A DNA stretch of 64,000 nucleotides from Microbacteriaceae bacterium VKM Ac-2854 (GTDB lineage Bacteria > Actinomycetota > Actinomycetes > Actinomycetales > Microbacteriaceae), in the NCBI GenBank assembly GCA_013205085.1, contig JABMLH010000001.1, positions 186,001 to 250,000 of the forward strand, given 5' to 3'. The position numbers and the translations under genes were made by a program. The first letter of the stretch is position 1, and each line of letters begins with the position of its first letter. The notes under the pieces are model-generated. The model was not told where the DNA came from, did no database searches, and saw only the letters and a list, made by a program, of their open reading frames with translations. Below, one piece after another: positions 20,901 through 27,482 of this stretch.

Positions 20901-21235
20901 TCGATGCCGAAGCGGCGCAGGACGGCCGTCGCCGCCGATCGCAGCTGCTCGGCGGGCCCGTCGTCGCGGACCAGCCGCAGCAGCTCCTCCGCCGTGCGCG
21001 TGCCGGCGCGGCCGAGGCGATCATCGAACGGCCGGCCGAGCGGGCCGAGGGTCTCGGTCAGGGCGCGCAGGACGAGCTCGGGATCGCGCGGATCCGAGCC
21101 GGACTTGTTGGCGAGCAGGGCCGTCCACGGCATCCCCTCGCGCAGCTTCGGCTGGAGCTCGGCCGCGAGCACGGGCTCGATCGCGTCGACGAACGCGGCG
21201 AGTGCCCGCTCGACGTTCTCGGTGTTGCTGGTCAC
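14963..21235 (-). CDS. Giant transglutaminase-like/DUF4011/SF1 helicase/REase/DUF3320 protein (Hhe-like)
   Basis: The 2090-residue protein begins with a helical segment, then a transglutaminase-like fold with GTCLDTTVVLAAALE (Cys352) and VEGHAFVGYW (His378). A DUF4011-type region around 560-800 follows (WKNALLDLSLRNRLINF). Next is an SF1 helicase with Walker A GPPGTGKSQTITNLL (Lys818), Walker B VVVFDEASQV (Asp1437-Glu1438) and C-terminal motif ITRARRQVVLFSS. A Vsr/MTES_1575-like nuclease domain lies near 1755-1830 (DFRVDLAV, LLDGPAWAARRT), and DUF3320 closes the protein. DUF4011-helicase-Vsr-DUF3320 is the architecture of the single-gene anti-phage system Hhe. GTG at 21235 follows GGAGAG. An Ala/Glu/Asp/Val-rich linker (DAPVVED repeats) precedes DUF3320. 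Confidence 0.9.
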   Translation of the reverse strand: MTSNTENVERALAAFVDAIEPVLAAELQPKLREGMPWTALLANKSGSDPRDPELVLRALTETLGPLGRPFDDRLGRAGTRTAEELLRLVRDDGPAEQLRSAATAVLRRFGIESASGDAPEGTWVAYGSGDALPAEIDLDCADVLSYAMAHNRLTVISQLGIRNGREAVRGARLSVEIATADGTVVATAERFVDLAEAPSETIVPQLDIRADPAVMLGIEEARPATVTATVTAPNGAAVARATKPVLLLAAQQWVARPLPMSLELLAAHVQPNHPALGTLIDEATLHLQAETGSADLVGYQQGPERVDQTVAAILRAVRARRIRYSVPPASWSDDGQKVRTPEEVLEGRLGTCLDTTVVLAAALERVGIRPLLFVVEGHAFVGYWREEQSLASPAQTEVAPIVNYVDLELIRVLETTMLTDESEHELAELQRAPREKYLRGDLAQVVGVTDVYQARRSRILPLPARTVAPDGSVTVVEYTPAHSQAVAFVPEHRAAATERTLAPPRVARWKNALLDLSLRNRLINFTDRARFPLGVPEEAVAEFEDLINTGKAVTLIPSDELAAVDRQRGIRFGRELGADALLELFRSKRQLYTDVSTESYPTRMRALAYKARTIVEESGANNLYLAIGSLVWQSHDRTLRSPLILVPVTMKPLSRGGAYQLVLDEAGASTPNYCLLEKLRADTGVTIPGLANPTSDDAGIDITAAMRSVREAIAGAGLTAHVEPTVDLAILQFAKFRLWKDLDENWEALAANPLVRHLIETPAEAFADPAAARADPSPDLDELLTRLPVSADSSQLAAVAAASAGRTFVLEGPPGTGKSQTITNLLAKAIADGKKVLFVAEKRAALDVVQRRLASVGLEPFTLDLHDKGSKPAVVRQKLKSSLAQRTGVDADGMQAASDTIDGARRSLARYTNRLHEPNPAGLSFYAARGAELATADAPHALPVPVEWAGRITAAELTTLRAVLRELPDRADPARPAREHPWGFVERTDAAAAERIDAAARTLDAAIEALKPTEELNRVLVEARGPEQFQALAALAGAVPLTLETLAATRAPFWSQSTEQIEHDLARLPAQFGDVLAQVGPQVLTVDAKRLHAEAVAAHESGFFGRKGRRRAVAEKFAGVLNTGQTLNLKLLPQITQRFVDLDDAVSALRSQVNTTAGLRVAPGWNPLVAAEADELGQQLRWMRWLASATAPRGDAGESGFRSALSSYAVTERPADPQAAARVAAVGEAVAALIAASSSPEGWRAWLGDRPVLEAWWSSRAGRDSERSGSVPVAAWIAWLLALQPLRAAGLGAAADALLPGDVPADDAIRAFERGFAAAARTERARSTGLESFDAVAHGRAIARFADASEQLRGELPRAIPHELLGRRRFDPNTDGGQVGLLRRQLDRQRGGLSVRELMIEFGELITQVTPCVLVSPDSVARFFPAQGELFDVVVFDEASQVRVADAIGAMGRANSVVVVGDSKQMPPTSFAEPGSGDDEDVFDSSELATEDEESILSECVQSRVESRWLSWHYRSQDESLIAFSNRFYYENQLTSFPSPSHGTIDSGAGGHGVSWRRVEGTFLRTGPAKTLRTNRAEADAIVDEIIARFRASADAVPSLGVVTFNAQQRTLIESLLRDAGDQRIVDALDAVDGLFVKNLENVQGDERDAILFSTAFSANEKGVLPLNFGPLTRFGGERRLNVAITRARRQVVLFSSFDPADLRADETSSVGIKHLRAYLELARNGAEATLGSLAQTATTDRHREQIAEALRSRGFAVRTDVGLSDFRVDLAVALPSAPEAPVLAVLLDGPAWAARRTVADRDGLPLEVLSKLMHWPAVERVWLPEWLADADAVLARLTEAAENPRPAAPATPVGDAPVVEDAAAAAEDAPVVEDAPAVVDAPLRDDLSDARDAREPVADARASHGPNATSYVSWLPHPTGGIEVLDTLSSARSASAVRAVLLEVVNAEGPIHVGTLSKHVANAFGLSTVSAPRAQSILRLLPEALTVTSDGARYVWPESLDPATWRGYRVPAEGTARAIDMVSPQEIANAMADIVLASGGIGRPELLSATLAVFGGKRVTANSAAELRRGLELALVDGRLREDGELIRA

Positions 21236-21557
21236 GTGTCTCTCTCCGCTCGCTCGGCTCCACCGTAAGCCGGGGCACCGACATCGGCGGTGCTCCGCGC
21301 CGATGGCCGGCGGGCTCGGGGCGGATCCGGGGCGGATCCGGGGCGGCTGCCTCCGCGGAAATGCAGGGTGAGCGGCGATGTTGACGTGCGCATCCGCTTG
21401 TTCCACCCTCATTTCCGTCCCGACCCTGTATTTCCCTCCCGACCCTGTATTTCCGCAACGGCCAGGCGGGCGAGAAGAAGCGCGAAAGTTCTGCGGATTT
21501 GTCCTAACAAAGTCGGCTAGGCTCGGCGGACAGACACCGACGTCCGAAGGGGCCGAC
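21236..21557. other. 322-base divergent intergenic region
   Basis: It holds promoters for the giant helicase and the GNAT-AAA gene. It contains a short tandem run of GGGGCGGATCC (about 21318-21345) and family D repeat copy 2. No gene is seen. Confidence 0.7.
21353..21455. repeat. Family D palindromic repeat, copy 2
   Basis: The left arm CCGCGGAAATGCAGGGT (21353-21369) is identical to copy 1. The right arm ACCCTGTATTTCCG (21442-21455) is preceded by another partial copy at 21423. The loop keeps ACGTGCGCATCCGC and CCTCATTTCCGTCC from copy 1. This copy lies between divergent genes, so it cannot serve as their terminator. Confidence 0.85.
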
Positions 21558-22835
21558 ATGACCAGCTGGCGCATCCGCGACTACCACGCCGACGATGTCG
21601 ACGGCATCCTGCGCCTCTGGGAGCAGGTCACCGCCGCCGATTCGGAACCCGTGTACAACCTGGCCGAGGTGCTCGCCTCCTGCGCGAAGGACCACGCGGT
21701 CGTCGCGGTCGTCGGCGACCAGGTCGTCGGCGCCGCGGTCGGCCGCGCCGCGCACGCGCAGGGCTGGGTCGTGTTCCTCGCGACCGCGACCGATTCGCAG
21801 GGCCAGGGCATCGGATCCTCGCTGCTGGCGGCGTTGGAGGCGCGGATGGCGCCGTTCGGGATGTCGAAGCTCTCGGCGCTGATGCCGGCGGCGGAGACCC
21901 GGGTCGGCGCGTTCCGGCACCAGGGCTTCGAGCAGAAGCAGAACCTGCACTACTTCGAGCGGCACATCCCGGTGCAGCGGGAGGAGCTGAAGCTGCTCGC
22001 GGAGCTGGGCGGACGCGTGCTGCCGCGCGGACTCTGGGACGGCGTCGGCGGCATGACGGCCGAGAAGGAGATGCTGGAGCGGCGCCTGGTGATGCCGCTC
22101 GCGCAGCCGCAGCTGGCCGAGCGTTTCGGCGTCGCGCCGCCGCGGGCGGTGGTGCTGTTCGGCCCGCCCGGCACCGGCAAGACCACCTTCGCGAAGGCGA
22201 TCGCCTCGCGGCTGGAGTGGTCGTTCGTGGAGGTGTTCCCGTCGCGGCTCGCGTCAGATCCGGCGGGGCTGGCGGGCGCGCTGCGCGAGACCTTCCTCAA
22301 GATCAAGGACCTCGAGCATGCGGTGGTCTTCATCGACGAGGTGGAGGAGATCGCCTCGCACCGGCAGGGCGAGCCGCCGTCGCCGACGCAGGGGGTGACC
22401 AACGAGTTGCTGAAGATCATCCCGGCGTTCCGGGAGCAGTCGGATCGGCTGCTGATCTGCGCGACCAACTTCATCCGCGCGCTGGATTCCGCGTTCCTGC
22501 GGCACGGTCGTTTCGACTACGTGATCCCGATCGGGTTGCCGGATGCCGAGGCGCGCACCGCGATCTGGGAGCGGTACATCCCCGCCGCGGCCGTCGACAT
22601 CGACCTCTCGGTGCTGGTCGGGATGAGCGAGGGCTTCTCGCCCGCCGACATCGAGTACGCCGCCCGCAAGGCCTCGCAGGCGGCCCTCGAGAGCGCCGTC
22701 TACGCCGGCGGCGCGGATGCCCGAGGCCCGGCCCTCGACGACTACGTCGCCGCGATCGCCGCCACCCGCACCACCGTCTCCGCCGAGACCGCCGCCGAGT
22801 TCCTCGAAGACATCAAGACCGTCGGCCGCCTCTAA
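21558..22835 (+). CDS. GNAT acetyltransferase-AAA+ ATPase fusion
   Basis: This 425-residue protein joins two domains. Residues 1-150 form a GNAT acyltransferase, with the acetyl-CoA loop TDSQGQGIGSSLL and a C-terminal GFEQKQNLHYFER strand. Residues 160-420 form an AAA+ ATPase of the proteasome/spastin type, with Walker A GPPGTGKTTFAKAIA (Lys208), Walker B VVFIDEVEEIA (Asp260-Glu261), sensor ATNF, and the arginine-finger region FLRHGRFDYVI. The ATG at 21558 follows AAGGGG. It converges on the metacaspase gene. The AAA+ part could remodel a target and the GNAT part could modify it; that pairing with the neighbouring proteases is inference. Confidence 0.9.
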   Translation: MTSWRIRDYHADDVDGILRLWEQVTAADSEPVYNLAEVLASCAKDHAVVAVVGDQVVGAAVGRAAHAQGWVVFLATATDSQGQGIGSSLLAALEARMAPFGMSKLSALMPAAETRVGAFRHQGFEQKQNLHYFERHIPVQREELKLLAELGGRVLPRGLWDGVGGMTAEKEMLERRLVMPLAQPQLAERFGVAPPRAVVLFGPPGTGKTTFAKAIASRLEWSFVEVFPSRLASDPAGLAGALRETFLKIKDLEHAVVFIDEVEEIASHRQGEPPSPTQGVTNELLKIIPAFREQSDRLLICATNFIRALDSAFLRHGRFDYVIPIGLPDAEARTAIWERYIPAAAVDIDLSVLVGMSEGFSPADIEYAARKASQAALESAVYAGGADARGPALDDYVAAIAATRTTVSAETAAEFLEDIKTVGRL

Positions 22836-22843
22836 CAGAAACC

Positions 22844-22889
22844 CCCGCGCCAGGGAACAAGCGCCACGCGCGAAGCGCCGTGGCGCGGG
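22844..22889. terminator. Hairpin between convergent GNAT-AAA and metacaspase genes
   Basis: CCCGCGCCA (22844-22852) pairs with TGGCGCGGG (22881-22889), and GCGCCACGCGCG lies in the loop. It sits eight bases after one stop and eight before the other. Confidence 0.6.
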
Positions 22890-22897
22890 AGATCCCC

Positions 22898-25054
22898 TCA
22901 GCTCTCCAACAGCTTCGCCGTAGCCCGCAAGAACTCCGCGATCGCGCTCGTCCGATCCGTCCGTTGCACGCTCGATTCCGCGACGGGAGCGACCGCCGCG
23001 ACAGCGACGGGACTAGCCGCAACACCAGCCGCAGCCCCCGCAGCCACTCCCGCCTCCCGCTCCTCCACCGGCACCGGCGCGAGGAACAGCCGCGCGTTCG
23101 CCCGCCCGCTCTGGTACTCCCACAGTCCCGGCACCTGCTGGTAACCGGACGGCGGCACCAGCGCCGCCTTCACCTGCTCGGCGAACTCCGCGTTGGTGAC
23201 CTTCCCATCCGCCGCGGCGAGCAGCGGCACGGCCGCCCCGGTGAAGACGCCGCCGCCGTGCACCTCCAGCGCGGCCTCATCGGGTCGGCACGCGCTGAAC
23301 AGCAGGGCGTTCACCGGTGCGAGCCGGGTGACCTTCGGCGGGTTCCCGCGCAGTCTCCGGAACGCCGCCTGGGCGGGCTCCAACTGATCCACCCAGCGCA
23401 CCCGCACCCGGTCGTCCTCGCTCACCGGCTCGTTCACCGCCTTCGCCCGCAGCCGGGCTCCCTCCCCGGTGACCGAGCGCTCGCCGCGGATCCCGCTGCC
23501 CGAGTGGCACGAGTCGAAGAACGTGGTCACGTTCACGCCGGGTCGGATCGCCTGCCAGATCTCCGCCAGGTCGTCATCGAGGATCACCTCGCCCAGGGCG
23601 GCGCCGTGCGGGACGAGCGCCTGGTCCCGCGGCAGCTTCGCCGGGGTGAGCAGTTCGTCTCCGTCGAGGTCGGGCATCTCGGTGCCGTGCCCCGAGTACT
23701 GGATCGCGACCACGTCGCCGGAGCGAGCGCTGGTGACCAACTCCGTCATCGCCTTCAGGATCGCGGGGCCGCTCGCCTGCGCATTCGTCAGGGTGGTCAC
23801 CTCGTCGAAACCGAGTCCGCGGAAGGCCTCCGACCAGCGCTGGGCGTCGGCCACGCAGCCGCGCAGCGGCACCGTGACGTACTCGTCGATGCCGATGCAC
23901 AGCGCCCGCCGCGTGCCGGACCCGGTCGAGCGCTGCTGCACGGCCTCGACGTCCTCCGGCATGCTGCGCCGGCGCGGCGCCGGGAACGCGGTCGGCGCGG
24001 CCCCGCGGATCCGCTGCGCCACCGACTCCATGGTCGGCGCGTCGTTGTCGAAGTCGCCGTGCGCCCGCGCAGCGCTGCGCCGCCCCGGCCCCGCGTCGCT
24101 GGGCGACCAGACCACCTCCGCCATCCCCGGCGTGCCGTTGAGGCCGAAGGTGCTCGCCAGCTCGGTCACCGACGTCACCGAGTCCTGCAGGCCCACGATC
24201 GGCGAGGAGCGTTCGACCTCGAACGCCCGACTGACCAGGTACAGCAGCGACTTGCGGTACACGCCCATGCAGGTGTCGTCGTGTTCCGCCCGCTCGGTCA
24301 TCGTGAACATCGTCAACTCGCCGATGCGCCCGTTGCTGAGCCCGTCGCGGTACTGCTCGATGAACAGGTCCGCGCGGATCGCCGGCGCGAGCAGCGAGAC
24401 GGAGTCGAAACGCAGCCCCGCGCGATCCGCCACGGGGAGCCAGTGCGCGAGGAAGATCGACCCGGCGCTGTGGCCCACGCCGTGCAGGGCGATCGGATGC
24501 GTCTTCGCGAAGGCGCCGAGAAGCTGCGCGAAGACGCTCGCCCCGGCGCCCGCCGCCGAGGACCGCTCCGAATTCTCCTTCATCGTCGTCCACAGATCGC
24601 GGCCGAGCACGTTGCGGACCATCAGCTCGAAGGTCGGGTCGAAGAATTCGTCGGGGTAGAAGCCGCGGCCCGCGAAGCCGGAGAGCAGTTCTTTCAGCGA
24701 GCTCCACAGCCCCGACTCCCAGACGAAGAAGATCGGGTAGACACCGTTCGCCAGCCACCAGGGGATGACCGTGCGCGCGTATTCGAGGGCGCTCTCGGTC
24801 GAGACCAGGCCGCCGTGCGCGTGCAGCATCACCCGCACCGGCCCCGGATGCTCGGCCGCGAATGCGGCCAGATGCTCGTTCACCAGGGCGCGCAGTTCGG
24901 CCTCCGTGCTGCCGAAGTCGTTCGGCTTCGACGGGGCGGCCGTGCTCTTCGCGGCCAGCGCGCCCTTCTTCATGGCGACCACGTGGCGGCGCAGCAGCGC
25001 GTAGTCGTCGGGGGTGAATGCGGCGCTGCCGCGGGTCAGAGCTGTGTCGGTCAC
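22898..25054 (-). CDS. Alpha/beta-hydrolase-metacaspase (peptidase C14) fusion
   Basis: This 718-residue protein has two catalytic-looking parts. The N-terminal half resembles a serine hydrolase, with VRVMLHAHGGLVSTE and the elbow GVGHSAGSIFLAHW (Ser196). The C-terminal part, from about residue 365, is a caspase-fold peptidase: ALCIGIDEYVTVPLRGCVAD, His456 in YSGHGTEMPD and Cys516 in FFDSCHSGS, the complete metacaspase dyad. An Ala/Val-rich stretch precedes the end. GTG at 25054 follows GAGGAT. It lies 91 bases downstream of the CHAT-protease gene on the same strand, so the two likely form an operon. Signal-activated proteolysis is inferred. Confidence 0.88.
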   Translation of the reverse strand: MTDTALTRGSAAFTPDDYALLRRHVVAMKKGALAAKSTAAPSKPNDFGSTEAELRALVNEHLAAFAAEHPGPVRVMLHAHGGLVSTESALEYARTVIPWWLANGVYPIFFVWESGLWSSLKELLSGFAGRGFYPDEFFDPTFELMVRNVLGRDLWTTMKENSERSSAAGAGASVFAQLLGAFAKTHPIALHGVGHSAGSIFLAHWLPVADRAGLRFDSVSLLAPAIRADLFIEQYRDGLSNGRIGELTMFTMTERAEHDDTCMGVYRKSLLYLVSRAFEVERSSPIVGLQDSVTSVTELASTFGLNGTPGMAEVVWSPSDAGPGRRSAARAHGDFDNDAPTMESVAQRIRGAAPTAFPAPRRRSMPEDVEAVQQRSTGSGTRRALCIGIDEYVTVPLRGCVADAQRWSEAFRGLGFDEVTTLTNAQASGPAILKAMTELVTSARSGDVVAIQYSGHGTEMPDLDGDELLTPAKLPRDQALVPHGAALGEVILDDDLAEIWQAIRPGVNVTTFFDSCHSGSGIRGERSVTGEGARLRAKAVNEPVSEDDRVRVRWVDQLEPAQAAFRRLRGNPPKVTRLAPVNALLFSACRPDEAALEVHGGGVFTGAAVPLLAAADGKVTNAEFAEQVKAALVPPSGYQQVPGLWEYQSGRANARLFLAPVPVEEREAGVAAGAAAGVAASPVAVAAVAPVAESSVQRTDRTSAIAEFLRATAKLLES

Positions 25055-25145
25055 GGTGATCCTCGTCGATCGGTGTGGATGTGGGCGGTTCGGATGGTGG
25101 GTGCGGATGGGGCGGTGCGGATGGATGGTCGCTGCGGACAGGCGG
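25055..25145. repeat. GCGGATG-rich low-complexity spacer
   Basis: The gap between the CHAT and metacaspase genes contains a run of near-repeats of (G)TGCGGATG(G) and GTTCGGATGG. It may be an unstable microsatellite-like spacer in the operon; no promoter is recognised. Confidence 0.5.
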
Positions 25146-27287
25146 TCAGGGGAAGGAGACGACGGCATCGGGTTCGGCGTACACCGCGTAGGCGGCCCAG
25201 CCGGTGTCGCCGTTCGCGCGGGCGGCCGCGCGCGCGACCCGCGCCGCCTCGTGCACGGGGAGGGAGTGCCGCAGCTGCTCGTAGAAGCTCGACGCGAAGA
25301 ACGCGGCGGAGGAGTCGGGCACCGACCACTGCGAGCCGGCGAAGACGTCGACGCCGCCGCGCAGGAAGGCGGAGGCGAAGCCCGAGGTCTCCGACCAGAG
25401 CGAGCCGGCGTGGCACGCGTTCAGTACGACGACCCGACCGTGCTCGTCGGCATCGGCGCCGGCCTCCCGCAATGCCTGCTCCAGGTCGTCGCTGCCGAAG
25501 CGGTCGGGCGGCGAACCGGCTCCGGGGCCGGGCAGCAGGATCACCTGGCGCTGCGCATCCGTCTCGCTCGCCGCGCCGTGCCCGGCGAAGTGGAACAGGC
25601 CGAAGTGGCGGGCGCCGAGCAGGGCGGCCAGGTCGCCGAGGGTGGCGGGCTGCACGGGCACGGCTCGCAGGTTCGTGACCAGGTAGTCGCGCTCGGCCAC
25701 GATCGAGGGCAGTTCCTGCAGGGGCGGCTCGACCCCGCTGTAGTCCGGCGCGAGGAAGCGCAGGCCCCCGGCGTCGATCGAGATCGCGGAACGGGTGACC
25801 ACGCCGGAGAGCGCGCGGACGAGGCCGAACTCCGAGAGCATCCGTTCGCTCTCGCCGGGCACGCAGAGGATCTCCCACGGGATGCGCGGCTCGTTGGTGA
25901 CGATCGTGAGCCCCTCGAACCCATCCGGATCCGTGCGCAGTCGCTCCTGCAGCTCGGCGGGGAGGAACTGGGCGAACATCCGCTCGCCGCGCTCGCGCAC
26001 CTGGGCGGCGAAGGCGCGATCACGCTTCGACGGCGCGTCGGGATGCGCGGCCAGCGCGGCCTGCCAGGCCGCCTCCACGTCGTCGAAGAGCTCGGCGAGC
26101 AGGCTGTCGCGGTCGAGGGTGACCCGCCAGGCCTCGGTGCCGCCGAGCGTGCGCCATTCGAAGTCGATGTCGAGGGCCTCGGGCGTGCCGCCGGTGCCCA
26201 CGGAGATCTCCAGGGTCCTGTCGCGTTCCGGTCGGGCCACGAGCGGGCGGTCGTCGCGGCTCGGGGCGTCGTCGAGATCGGCACCCGCCGTCGCGGTGAG
26301 CTTCAACAGGCCGAGCGTGGTCTCGCCCTGGCGGAAGCGCAGGTGCACCTCGACCCGACCCGGGATCGGCGCCAGGAGCCGCATCGATCGGGTCTGCTGC
26401 TCGTCGCGACCCGGTACCGGGAAGTCGAGCTCGTCGAACTCGCCCTCGGGGGTCACGACGTTGCGCATCCGCAGCAGCTTGACCGTGATCCGCTCGTCCG
26501 GCTCCAGCCGGACGGGCATCAGCTGCTGGAAGTCCTCGCGCCGCGGCGCGTCCGGCCCGTCGAGGGCGATCTCCACGGTGAACGGGACGGCGGTGCGAAC
26601 GCGCGTCGGCATCCGCGCTCCCGCGGTGGCGGCGATCGTGGGTCCGGGCGGCTCGACGCGCATCTCGGCCTCGGGTCCGGCCTCCGCTTCCGCGGCGCCG
26701 ACATCCGTTTCTGCTTCCGCGGCGCCGACATCCGCATCCGCGGCCGCGTCGCCCGCGCCGAGGCCGTCCCCGGCCCCGTCGAACGGGCCGACCTCATCCG
26801 GTAGCTGCAGATCGGCGAGGAACTCGGGTTCGATCCGCACCAGCACCACGGGGAGGAGCGTCGCCGGATCCCAGGCGGATCCGATCGGCTCGCTCGACCA
26901 GCTCGGCACCGTGTGTTCCTCCGACCACGCCATCGTCGCGCCCTGCCAGCTCGGCTCGTAGGCGGGTTCCGCCATCGTGCGGAATGAGGCGGCGATGAGT
27001 TCGGTGAGCCCGGGCTCGAGGTGGATGCCGACGGCGAGGTACCCCGGCCCGGGCTCGCGGCGCTGCAACCACGCCACGATGCCGGCGGGCGCGAGCAGGG
27101 CGACCCTCTCGTCGTTCAGCGCCAGGGTCAGGGTGAGTGAGCGCGGGCTGTCGGCGAGTTCGGCGAGGTCGATCGTGCGCAGCTGCTCGGGCGGATGCGC
27201 GGCGTCCACGCCGATCGCGGCCAGGGCCGCGAGCGTCGTCGCGTAGCGCTCGTCGGCGGCGAACGTCTGCCAGGAGATGATGCTCAT
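25146..27287 (-). CDS. CHAT-domain caspase-like protein
   Basis: This 713-residue soluble protein ends in a CHAT (caspase HetF-associated with TPR) domain with HFAGHGAASET (His570) and VVVLNACHAGSLW (Cys625), then GVDVFAGSQWSVPD, the usual CHAT tail. The N-terminal 170 residues and the beta-rich middle (about 220-400) are not recognised and have no obvious TPRs. Between them is an acidic Ala/Glu/Asp linker with a repeated ADVGAAEAE unit. The ATG at 27287 follows AGAGGT. It is the first gene of the protease operon and divergent from an SDR gene. CHAT proteases act in type III-E CRISPR and gasdermin defence; this gene set is different. Confidence 0.88.
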   Translation of the reverse strand: MSIISWQTFAADERYATTLAALAAIGVDAAHPPEQLRTIDLAELADSPRSLTLTLALNDERVALLAPAGIVAWLQRREPGPGYLAVGIHLEPGLTELIAASFRTMAEPAYEPSWQGATMAWSEEHTVPSWSSEPIGSAWDPATLLPVVLVRIEPEFLADLQLPDEVGPFDGAGDGLGAGDAAADADVGAAEAETDVGAAEAEAGPEAEMRVEPPGPTIAATAGARMPTRVRTAVPFTVEIALDGPDAPRREDFQQLMPVRLEPDERITVKLLRMRNVVTPEGEFDELDFPVPGRDEQQTRSMRLLAPIPGRVEVHLRFRQGETTLGLLKLTATAGADLDDAPSRDDRPLVARPERDRTLEISVGTGGTPEALDIDFEWRTLGGTEAWRVTLDRDSLLAELFDDVEAAWQAALAAHPDAPSKRDRAFAAQVRERGERMFAQFLPAELQERLRTDPDGFEGLTIVTNEPRIPWEILCVPGESERMLSEFGLVRALSGVVTRSAISIDAGGLRFLAPDYSGVEPPLQELPSIVAERDYLVTNLRAVPVQPATLGDLAALLGARHFGLFHFAGHGAASETDAQRQVILLPGPGAGSPPDRFGSDDLEQALREAGADADEHGRVVVLNACHAGSLWSETSGFASAFLRGGVDVFAGSQWSVPDSSAAFFASSFYEQLRHSLPVHEAARVARAAARANGDTGWAAYAVYAEPDAVVSFP
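26686..26734 (-). repeat. 27-bp tandem repeat inside the CHAT gene
   Basis: GCTTCCGCGGCGCCGACATC occurs at 26686 and again at 26713, one 27-base unit apart, encoding a nine-residue acidic repeat. Being in frame, unit-number change would only lengthen or shorten the linker. Confidence 0.8.
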
Positions 27288-27441
27288 CGCGGACCTCTTG
27301 CGATCGCGCCACGTCGTCGGCGACGCGGCTGTGATCCGAGTGTACGACCGGGCCGATCCGGATAAAAGGGCTGATCAAGTGCAGTATTCGCGAACTTTCA
27401 GTGCGTGCCCCGATGCGCAGGGAAGAGGAGTAAGTTGAAGG

Positions 27442-27453
27442 CAACAAATGTTG
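27442..27453 (+). promoter_or_regulatory. Small palindrome upstream of SDR gene
   Basis: CAACA-AA-TGTTG (27442-27453) lies 30 bases before the SDR start, in a stretch less GC-rich than its surroundings. It is a possible repressor site; no regulator gene adjoins it. Confidence 0.35.
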
Positions 27454-27482
27454 GATAAACCGACGGAGAGAAGAGAAGAACC

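Noticed and set aside
25055-25145. Short GCGGATG-like repeats as a CRISPR array or iteron set
   Set aside because: Units are about 8-10 bases, irregular and without spacers; no cas or rep genes are present.
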